From Chloroflexota bacterium (GTDB lineage: Bacteria > Chloroflexota > Dormibacteria > Dormibacterales > Dormibacteraceae), in the NCBI GenBank assembly GCA_005880175.1, contig VBJR01000072.1:1-5073 (forward strand): 5,073 nucleotides of DNA. Direction: 5' to 3'. Every line of letters begins with the position of its first letter. Position 1 is the stretch's first letter. Under the pieces are notes generated by a model. It made no database searches. It saw nothing but the letters and a program-made list of their open reading frames with translations, and was not told where the DNA came from. Positions 1-5,073 of the stretch are shown piece after piece. The position numbers were made by a program, and so were the translations under genes.

Positions 1-802
1 CCTCGACGCGACGCTGAGCAAGATCCAGCAGTCGGGCAAGATCCAGGCGTTCGGCGTTCCCGGCAAGCAGGCGTACGACGTGGTCCACAACTTCGCGCCC
101 TTCGTGTGGGACGCGGGCGGTGACTACGTGAACGCGGACGGCACCAAGGCGACGATCGACCAGTCGGCCGCCATCGACGGTGTCCTCGAGTACGAGACGC
201 TGGCCGGCAAGTACGTCGATCCGGCCGTGCTCCAGAAGAACAACAGCGACGTCGAGGCGCTGTTCGGCGCCGGCAAGTTCGCCGTCACCACCGACGGCCC
301 GTGGCTGGCGGCCCAGCTCGTCGAGCCCTCCTCGGCTGGCGGCTTCGCCGACGGCCCGACGGCCAAGAACGGCTTCGGCACCGCGCCGATGCCCGCCGGC
401 CCGAAGGACCACAAGGTCTTCTTCGGCGGCAGCAACCTGGCGGTCATGAAGAGCAGCAAGCAGGAGGCCGCCGCCTACGAGTTCGTGCGCTGGATGACCA
501 ACCAGGGCCAGCCCAGCTACGTCTCGAAGGTCGGCATGTGGCCCGCCCGCGAGCTGTCAGCCAATGCCAGCCAGTTCGCCGGCAACCAGTACATGAACGC
601 GTTCAAGAGCCAGCTCCAGTACGGCAAGGCCTACCCGATGGTCGCCGCCTGGGGCCCGATCGAGACCGCGATGGTCAAGGACTACGGCAACCTGTGGGAC
701 CAGGTCTCCACGGCCAAGGGGCCGGTGCCCAGGAGCGTCGTCCAGGCCGACATGAACCAGGCCGCCCAGGACATCAACGCAGCGATCCAGTCGTCACAGT
801 GA
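1..802 (+). CDS. Carbohydrate ABC transporter substrate-binding protein, C-terminal part (5' end outside window)
   Basis: This is the extracellular sugar-binding component of an ABC importer (family 1 / MalE-like solute-binding protein). It would bind the sugar outside the membrane and deliver it to the two permeases encoded next. The reading frame is open from position 2 to the TGA at 800-802, giving 266 visible residues. Proteins of this family are usually about 400-450 residues, so roughly 150-180 N-terminal residues, including the signal peptide or lipobox, are missing; the GTG at 80 is internal and not the start. Typical family features are FVWDAGGDYVN (visible residues 34-44), the EALFGAGKFAVTTDGPW block ending near residue 101, and GGSNLAVMKSSK followed by AAAYEFVRWM (about 142-165), the usual C-lobe segment. 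Aromatic residues are frequent, as expected for sugar stacking. The next gene starts 49 nt downstream, after a stem-loop. The ligand cannot be assigned; the downstream GH116 hydrolase suggests a beta-glucoside or short oligosaccharide (inference). Confidence 0.92.
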   Translation, partial: LDATLSKIQQSGKIQAFGVPGKQAYDVVHNFAPFVWDAGGDYVNADGTKATIDQSAAIDGVLEYETLAGKYVDPAVLQKNNSDVEALFGAGKFAVTTDGPWLAAQLVEPSSAGGFADGPTAKNGFGTAPMPAGPKDHKVFFGGSNLAVMKSSKQEAAAYEFVRWMTNQGQPSYVSKVGMWPARELSANASQFAGNQYMNAFKSQLQYGKAYPMVAAWGPIETAMVKDYGNLWDQVSTAKGPVPRSVVQADMNQAAQDINAAIQSSQ

Positions 803-811
803 GCCATGAGA

Positions 812-836
812 GCGGGGCGGCGATTCGCCGCCCCGC
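812..836 (+). promoter_or_regulatory. Intercistronic GC-rich stem-loop between binding protein and permease genes
   Basis: A perfect inverted repeat is visible: left arm GCGGGGCGGC (812-821), loop GATTC (822-826), right arm GCCGCCCCGC (827-836). The outer loop bases can add an eleventh pair. It begins 9 nt after the binding-protein stop codon and ends 15 nt before the permease ATG. No T-run follows, so a classical intrinsic terminator is unlikely. In other sugar importers, such as malE-malF, hairpins at this position protect the upstream mRNA or attenuate read-through, so that binding protein is made in excess over the membrane subunits. The same role is inferred here. The structure is directly visible; the function is not proven. 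Confidence 0.6.
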
Positions 837-851
837 CCGGAACCTGAACTG

Positions 852-1862
852 ATGATTGCCCAGGACGAAGAGCAGAAGATCACGACGGGCGCGGACGGCA
901 CGGCCGTCCAGCTCCAGGCCGAGGCGGCGGCCGGAGGCATCGGCCTGCCCGAGCGCCGGGTGCGGCTGCTGCCCTACCTGCTGCTGGCGCCCGCCGCGGC
1001 GTTCCTGGTGTTCGTGCACTTCATCCCGATGGGCGTCAGCCTGTACATGTCCACGCTCAAGCTGAACCAGGGCCACCTGCTGGAGTTCCTGACCGCGCCG
1101 TTCATCGGCGTGCAGAACTTCACGTACATCCTGTTCAACCCGATCAGCCCGATCCGCGGCCAGTTCCTCGACGCGGCACGCAACACCGTCATCTACACGG
1201 TCGCGGTCAACGCGATCATGCTGCTGGGCGGCCTGACCGCCGCGGTGCTGACGACGCGCGAGTTCCGGGGCCGCGGCATCGTCCGCACGCTCCTGCTCAT
1301 GCCCTGGATCGTGCCCACCTACGTCGTCGGCTTCCTCTGGGGCTTCATGTGGCAGCCGGACACCGGCATCGTGAACCACATCCTGCACGACATGCTGCAC
1401 CTGCCCATCCGCCCCTTCTGGATCGTCGGGCCGCTGACGATGGTGGCGATCGTCGTGCCGACGGCCTGGCGCAACTTTCCGCAGACCATGCTGATGCTGT
1501 CGGCCGGCCTGGCCGGCATCCCCGCGGACCTGTACGAGGCCGCCGAGGTCGACGGCGCCAGCTCCTGGCAGCGTCTGCGCCACATCACGGTGCCGATGCT
1601 GCGGCCGGTCATCGCGGTGGTGACGCTGTTCGGCATCATCTCGACCGTCTACAGCTTCAACGTGGTCTTCACGATGTTCGGCGGCGGAGCCGGTTACGCT
1701 GGCGACTGGGGCGACGTGCTGACCACGATGATCTTCAGGAACAGCTTCGGCCAGCTCAACTTCGGCATCGGCGCGGCCGCCTCGGTCCTGCTGATGCTGG
1801 TGTGCGTTGGGCTGGTCATCATCTGGTATTGGACCTTCAGGGAGGATCTCCGAGCACGATGA
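852..1862 (+). CDS. Sugar ABC transporter permease, MalF-like subunit
   Basis: This is an inner-membrane subunit of a carbohydrate importer (binding-protein-dependent transport permease family, MalF/UgpA type), 336 residues. Hydrophobic segments lie at about 38-66, 110-133, 146-167, 190-222, 250-276 and 304-328, consistent with six membrane spans. The cytoplasmic EAA loop that docks on the ATPase is clear: E229-A-A-E-V-D-G235, with the I245-T-V-P248 end of the motif. The first 37 residues are polar, Gln/Ala-rich and likely cytoplasmic. ATG 852 is the only reasonable start, because an in-frame TGA lies at 807-809 with no ATG or GTG between. The ribosome binding site is weak (GGA at 839-841) and lies next to the upstream stem-loop, which may limit translation. 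The stop codon overlaps the start of the next permease by 4 bp. The substrate is inferred only from neighbouring genes. Confidence 0.95.
   Translation: MIAQDEEQKITTGADGTAVQLQAEAAAGGIGLPERRVRLLPYLLLAPAAAFLVFVHFIPMGVSLYMSTLKLNQGHLLEFLTAPFIGVQNFTYILFNPISPIRGQFLDAARNTVIYTVAVNAIMLLGGLTAAVLTTREFRGRGIVRTLLLMPWIVPTYVVGFLWGFMWQPDTGIVNHILHDMLHLPIRPFWIVGPLTMVAIVVPTAWRNFPQTMLMLSAGLAGIPADLYEAAEVDGASSWQRLRHITVPMLRPVIAVVTLFGIISTVYSFNVVFTMFGGGAGYAGDWGDVLTTMIFRNSFGQLNFGIGAAASVLLMLVCVGLVIIWYWTFREDLRAR
1841..1862 (+). promoter_or_regulatory. Ribosome binding site and ATGA translational-coupling junction, permease 1 / permease 2
   Basis: GGAGGA at 1841-1846 is a good Shine-Dalgarno sequence 12 nt before the ATG at 1859. 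The ATG (1859-1861) overlaps the TGA stop of the first permease (1860-1862). This decides the start of the second permease, although its frame stays open upstream to 1349. It implies re-initiation by the same ribosomes and near-equal production of the two membrane subunits (inference). Confidence 0.8.
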
Positions 1863-2743
1863 TCGGCCACGTCCGCATACGACGTCGGAGCCCGAGGCGA
1901 TCGCGTCTCACTCCGCCCCAGGCGTTGCTGCTGGGCCTGATCGTGGTCCTGACGGTGTTTCCCATCTACTGGATGGTCGTCTCCAGCCTGAAGACCAACT
2001 TCGAGCTCCTGTCCGGCAGCAACGTCTCGCTGCTGCCCGACGTCCTTGCGCTGCAGTTCCGGAACTACGCCACGATGTTCCAGCGGCTGAGCCTGGCGAT
2101 CTACATTCGCAACTCGCTGATCATCTGCGGCACGGCCACCCTGATCGCCGTGGCGCTCGCCTCGCTCTCCGGCTTCAGCCTGGCGTACTTCCGATTCCGG
2201 GGCGCCGGCGCCTATGGGGTGGCGGTGATGGCAACGCAGCTGCTCCCCGGGATCATGTTCCTGCTGCCGATGTTCCTGATCTTCACGCAGGCCCAGCAGC
2301 TGACCGGCCTGCAGATCGTGAACACGCATCAGGGCCTGATCCTCTTGTATGTGGCCTTCTTCATGCCCCTCTCCATCTGGATCCTGCGCGGCTACTTCGC
2401 CGCCATCCCCCGGGAGCTGGTGGAGGCGGCACAGGTCGACGGCACGTCGATCCTGGGCGCGTTCTGGCGGATCGTGCTGCCGCTGTCGGTGCCCGGCCTG
2501 ATCGCGACCGCGACGTACGTCTTCCTCACCGCCTGGGACGAGCTGCTGTTCGCGGTGGTCATGACACAGACCGCCGACACCCAGACCATCCCGGTCGGGA
2601 TCCGCGGCTACATCGGCGAGCAGGCCAGCAACTACAACCTGCTCATGGCCGCGGCCACGGCGGTCTGCGTACCGCCGGCGCTGATCTTCTTTTTCCTGCA
2701 ACGACAGATGGTGAGCGGACTCACTGCGGGGGCCGTCAAATGA
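1859..2743 (+). CDS. Sugar ABC transporter permease, MalG-like subunit
   Basis: This is the partner membrane subunit of the importer (MalG/UgpE type), 294 residues, expected to pair with the MalF-like protein to form the translocation channel. It starts with an Arg-rich cytoplasmic tail (RIRRRSPRRSR, residues 6-16), matching the positive-inside rule. Hydrophobic spans follow at about 21-43, 84-110, 117-145, 157-178, 208-235 and 261-281. The motif FPIYWMVVSSLK at 34-45 is typical of MalG-type proteins. The EAA loop is E189-A-A-Q-V-D-G195, ending I205-V-L-P208. The C-terminus QRQMVSGLTAGAVK is the characteristic MalG-family tail, which contacts the ATPase in the maltose system. The frame extends further upstream, but that stretch lies within permease 1 and shows no membrane-protein character. 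Codons 6-18 are unusually rich in rare codons (ATA, AGG, CGA twice, CGT twice). The stop overlaps the hydrolase start by 4 bp. Confidence 0.95.
   Translation: MIGHVRIRRRSPRRSRLTPPQALLLGLIVVLTVFPIYWMVVSSLKTNFELLSGSNVSLLPDVLALQFRNYATMFQRLSLAIYIRNSLIICGTATLIAVALASLSGFSLAYFRFRGAGAYGVAVMATQLLPGIMFLLPMFLIFTQAQQLTGLQIVNTHQGLILLYVAFFMPLSIWILRGYFAAIPRELVEAAQVDGTSILGAFWRIVLPLSVPGLIATATYVFLTAWDELLFAVVMTQTADTQTIPVGIRGYIGEQASNYNLLMAAATAVCVPPALIFFFLQRQMVSGLTAGAVK
2728..2743 (+). promoter_or_regulatory. ATGA translational-coupling junction, permease 2 / GH116 hydrolase
   Basis: The ATG at 2740-2742 overlaps the TGA at 2741-2743, the same arrangement as at 1859-1862. The only candidate ribosome binding site is a G-run (GGGGG, 2728-2732) 7 nt upstream, which is not a good GGAGG match. 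Initiation therefore probably depends on ribosomes finishing permease 2. This fixes the hydrolase start even though its frame is open back to 1807. Confidence 0.7.
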
Positions 2744-4995
2744 ACTCCTCTCTCCGTGGGTGGCGGCGTCATATCGGCGTTCGCCACCCCAACCCTTTCA
2801 CCGCCAAGCCCGACCAGCAGCTGACCGACGACGGCCCCGTGCAGGGCCTGCCGTTCGGCGGCCTGGGTACCGGCTCGATCGGTCGCGACCACGACGGCGG
2901 GTTCTCCCGCTGGCACCTCGCGCCCGGCCGGTACCGCTACCGGCCCTCGCCGGGGAGCTGGCTCGGCGTCGAGCTGACCGGCGGCGGCGCGCCGGTCGCC
3001 CTGGTGACGCCGGGCACCGTGACGCGGCCGGCGGGGCTGGCGCCGCCGGCGGGCCTCGTCGCCTCGCTCGGCTCGATCGGCGAGTACGAGGCGCTGTTCC
3101 CGTTCGCCTGGCACCGCTACCGCCCCGAGGTCACGTGGGGCGTCCGGGTCGAGGTGCGCGGCTGGTCGCCGGTCATCCCGGGCCGCGAGGACGAGAGCGG
3201 CTGGCCGGTCGGCTGCCTCGAGGTCACCCTCACGAACGAGCGGTCGGACGCCTGCGAGCTCGCCGTCGCCTTCGCGTTCGAGCTCCCGGTGGACGACGCG
3301 ACGCTCCGGCCGGCCGGTCCGGTCGAGTTCTCGGTGGACGACGCGTCCGTGCTGTCGCGGCTGCCCGCGGCCTCCGCCAGCTTCGCCCTCGCGGTGGACG
3401 GCGGGGACCAGGTGGCCGCCCGCGCGCTCGGCGGGGACGCCGAGTACGAGGCGCTGGCGAGCGGCCTGTGGCAGGCGGCCCAGCACCCGGGGGCCGTCAC
3501 GTCGGACCTGGACTCGCGGCCCGGCCTCGCCGCGGCGGCGCGGGTCCGGCTGGCCCCCGGCGAGCAGCGCACCGTGGCGTTCGCGCTGGCGTGGGACCTG
3601 CCCGAGATCCGCTTCGGCGACGAGGAGCAGCACCGGTGGCACCGGGCCCACACCCGCCGGTTCGGCACGACGGGCGCGGCCGCGGGCGACATCGCCGACA
3701 CCCTGCTGTCGCAGCGCGACGAGCTGTCCGGCGCGATCGAGCGCTGGCACGGGGAGGTCGCGGACCGGCTCCGCGCGCACGCCGCGCCGGACTGGATGCT
3801 GGCCGACCTCTGCAACGAGCTGTACATGCTCGTCGAGGGCGGCACCGCCTGGGTGACCGGCCAGGTCGGCAGCGACCGGCAGGAAGAGCACTTCGCGGTG
3901 CTCGAGAGCGTGGACTACAAGTACTACGAGACGCTGGACGTCCGCTACTACAGCTCCTTCGTGCTGCTGGAGCTCTGGCCGCGCCTGGAGGGCGTGGTCA
4001 TGCGCGACTACCTGCGCACGATCCCCGAGGAGGACCCGGAGCCGATCGTCACGGAGTGGGCCGGGCACAAGGCCGTGCGCAAGCGCCGCGACCGGGCGCC
4101 GCACGACCTGGGCGGGCCGCTCCAGGAGCCCTTCAGCCGCGTCAACGCGTACGTCCTCCAGGACAGCGGGGCGTGGGTGGACCTCAACCCCAAGTTCGTG
4201 CTGCAGGTGGTGCGGTACATCTCGCTGCTGGGCGACGAGTCGCTGGTCGCCGAGGCCTGGCCGCAGTGCCGGGCCACGATCCGCGTCATCGAGGGCTTCG
4301 ACTCGGACGGCGACGGCCTCCCCGACCACGACGGCGTGCCCGACCAGACGTACGACACGTGGCCGATGCGCGGGATCAGCGCGTACTGCGCGGACCTCTG
4401 GCTCGCGTGCCTGGCGGCCGGCGAGTGGCTGGCCACCCGGGCGGGCGACCACCAGGAGGCCGAGCGGCTGGCCGCGCTCCGGGCGCGGGCGCAGCCCGTC
4501 GTCGAGGACCGGCTGTGGACCGGCGCGTACTACCGGTTCGACTCCAGCGGCGGCCCCGCGTCCGAGGTCGTCATGGCGGACCAGCTGGCCGGCACGTGGT
4601 ACGCCAAGCTCCTGCGGCTGCCCGAGCCGCACCCGGAGGGCCGGGCGGAGCGGACGCTGAAGACCGTGCTCGACTCGAACTTCCGCGGGTTCGCCCAGGG
4701 CCGGCTGGGGCCGGTGAACGGGCGCTCGCCCGACGGCGGACCGGTCGGCTCCGAGCAGGCCGACGAGGTCTGGGTCGGCGCCGCCTGGGGCATGGCCTCG
4801 CTGGCGCTCCTCCTGGGCCGCGACGACGAGGCCTGGCAGGTGGCCGGGGCGCTGCACCGGACCCTGTACGAGGACAGCGGCCTCTGGTTCCGTACGCCGG
4901 AGGCCTGGACGGAGGAGCGGGAGTACCGCGCCTCCATGTACCACCGCCCGCTCGCGGTGTGGAGCGTGTACACGGCGCTGCGACTGCGCGACTGA
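2740..4995 (+). CDS. GH116 family glycoside hydrolase (GBA2-like; predicted cytoplasmic beta-glucosidase)
   Basis: This is a 751-residue retaining glycoside hydrolase of family GH116, which includes human non-lysosomal glucosylceramidase GBA2 and bacterial and archaeal beta-glucosidases. The N-terminal beta-sandwich domain covers about residues 25-335 and carries the Gly-rich signature GLPFGGLGTGSIG (36-48) and then GGFSRWHL. The (alpha/alpha)6 catalytic domain covers about 345-748. Aligned by spacing to Thermoanaerobacterium xylanolyticum GH116 numbering as I recall it (given in brackets), the active-site set is complete: nucleophile E389 (E441) in AVLESVDY, D400 (D452) in LDVRYY, H455-D456 (H507-D508), T537 (T591) and acid/base D539 (D593) in PDQTYDTW, E721 (E777) in TPEAW and R730 (R786) in EYRAS. 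A DSDGDGLPD stretch (521-529) before the acid/base resembles a calcium-binding loop. There is no signal peptide or membrane segment, so the enzyme should act in the cytoplasm on imported substrate. Automatic labels such as glucosylceramidase would overstate the substrate; xylosidase or N-acetylglucosaminidase activity also occurs in the family. Confidence 0.93.
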   Translation: MNSSLRGWRRHIGVRHPNPFTAKPDQQLTDDGPVQGLPFGGLGTGSIGRDHDGGFSRWHLAPGRYRYRPSPGSWLGVELTGGGAPVALVTPGTVTRPAGLAPPAGLVASLGSIGEYEALFPFAWHRYRPEVTWGVRVEVRGWSPVIPGREDESGWPVGCLEVTLTNERSDACELAVAFAFELPVDDATLRPAGPVEFSVDDASVLSRLPAASASFALAVDGGDQVAARALGGDAEYEALASGLWQAAQHPGAVTSDLDSRPGLAAAARVRLAPGEQRTVAFALAWDLPEIRFGDEEQHRWHRAHTRRFGTTGAAAGDIADTLLSQRDELSGAIERWHGEVADRLRAHAAPDWMLADLCNELYMLVEGGTAWVTGQVGSDRQEEHFAVLESVDYKYYETLDVRYYSSFVLLELWPRLEGVVMRDYLRTIPEEDPEPIVTEWAGHKAVRKRRDRAPHDLGGPLQEPFSRVNAYVLQDSGAWVDLNPKFVLQVVRYISLLGDESLVAEAWPQCRATIRVIEGFDSDGDGLPDHDGVPDQTYDTWPMRGISAYCADLWLACLAAGEWLATRAGDHQEAERLAALRARAQPVVEDRLWTGAYYRFDSSGGPASEVVMADQLAGTWYAKLLRLPEPHPEGRAERTLKTVLDSNFRGFAQGRLGPVNGRSPDGGPVGSEQADEVWVGAAWGMASLALLLGRDDEAWQVAGALHRTLYEDSGLWFRTPEAWTEEREYRASMYHRPLAVWSVYTALRLRD

Positions 4996-4996
4996 T

Positions 4997-5041
4997 CGGC
5001 ACTGGCCCTCCGGCCCGGCGCGCCGGGCCGGAGGGGTGCCG
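4997..5041 (+). terminator. Probable operon terminator hairpin (bulged, no T-tract)
   Basis: The core at 5006-5035 is a perfect 30-bp palindrome: arms CCCTCCGGCCCGGCG and CGCCGGGCCGGAGGG with no spacer, folding as about 13 pairs with a 4-nt loop. Outside it, CGGCAC (4997-5002) pairs with GTGCCG (5036-5041) across a 3-nt bulge TGG (5003-5005). The hairpin begins directly after the hydrolase TGA (4993-4995). There is no run of T after it, which is common for terminators in high-GC actinomycetes. Because the core is symmetric it could work from both strands. Function is inferred from structure and position. Confidence 0.65.
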
Positions 5042-5073
5042 GCCGCGCCGGTCACAGGTGGCTGGGGTCGCCC

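Noticed and set aside
80..802. GTG at 80 as the start of the first gene.
   Set aside because: The frame is open back to position 2 with sequence typical of a binding protein (GVPGKQAYDVVHNF), and a start at 80 would lack a signal peptide and most of the first lobe.
806..847. A 13-codon frame (MRAGRRFAAPPGT) running through the intercistronic hairpin, which might be a leader peptide.
   Set aside because: It has no ribosome binding site, and its composition simply follows from the GC-rich stem. There is no regulatory codon run to suggest attenuation.
774..1583. Long - strand frames opposite the permeases (774-1583 and 1694-2701).
   Set aside because: They encode His/Gln/Asp/Arg-rich sequence without domains and lie wholly or mainly opposite clear membrane-protein genes, so they are composition artefacts.
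1349..1858. Upstream in-frame extension of the second permease.
   Set aside because: The added sequence overlaps permease 1 in another frame and lacks membrane spans. The good ribosome binding site at 1841 and the ATG at 1859 give a normal 294-residue MalG-like protein.
1807..2739. Upstream in-frame extension of the hydrolase gene, which would add 311 residues.
   Set aside because: The stretch lies out of frame over the MalG-like permease and encodes low-complexity Arg/Pro/Ala/Asp/His-rich sequence. The ATGA overlap at 2740 and the family-like N-terminus there fix the start.
2632..5055. A very long open frame on the - strand opposite the GH116 gene (807 codons).
   Set aside because: Its product is an Arg/Ala/Pro/Val-rich low-complexity sequence with no recognisable motif. 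It is the usual antisense shadow of a GC3-rich gene whose + strand product carries a complete GH116 active site.

Overview
The window is about 70% G+C, with coding frames whose third positions are mostly G or C. It has tightly packed genes and a MalF/MalG-type sugar importer with no ATPase gene beside it. This fits a high-GC actinomycete (Streptomyces/Streptosporangiales-like). The phylum is inferred from composition and gene arrangement, because no RNA or marker gene is present.

All four genes lie on the + strand and look like one operon. Positions 1-802 hold the C-terminal 266 residues of an extracellular sugar-binding lipoprotein or secreted protein; its start, signal peptide and the operon promoter lie upstream of the window. 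A 49-nt gap (803-851) contains a strong GC-rich stem-loop (812-836). Next come two inner-membrane permease subunits, MalF-like (852-1862) and MalG-like (1859-2743). The last gene (2740-4995) encodes a 751-residue cytoplasmic glycoside hydrolase of family GH116, the family of human GBA2 and bacterial beta-glucosidases. The last three genes are joined by two identical 4-bp ATGA stop/start overlaps, so they are probably translationally coupled. A perfect 30-bp palindrome at 5006-5035 with extra flanking pairing probably ends the transcript.

Inferred working model: the binding protein captures a glucoside or oligosaccharide outside the cell and the two permeases import it. An ATPase encoded elsewhere (MsiK-type sharing is common in actinomycetes) powers transport. 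The GH116 enzyme then releases glucose, or a related sugar, in the cytoplasm. All the glucose-binding and catalytic positions I can recall for characterised GH116 enzymes are present, so the enzyme should be active. The natural substrate cannot be read from the sequence. No mobile element, CRISPR array, RNA gene or clearly new system was found. The most interesting points are the dedicated GH116-importer pairing, the intercistronic hairpin, a calcium-loop-like motif just before the catalytic acid, and the absence of an ATPase gene.
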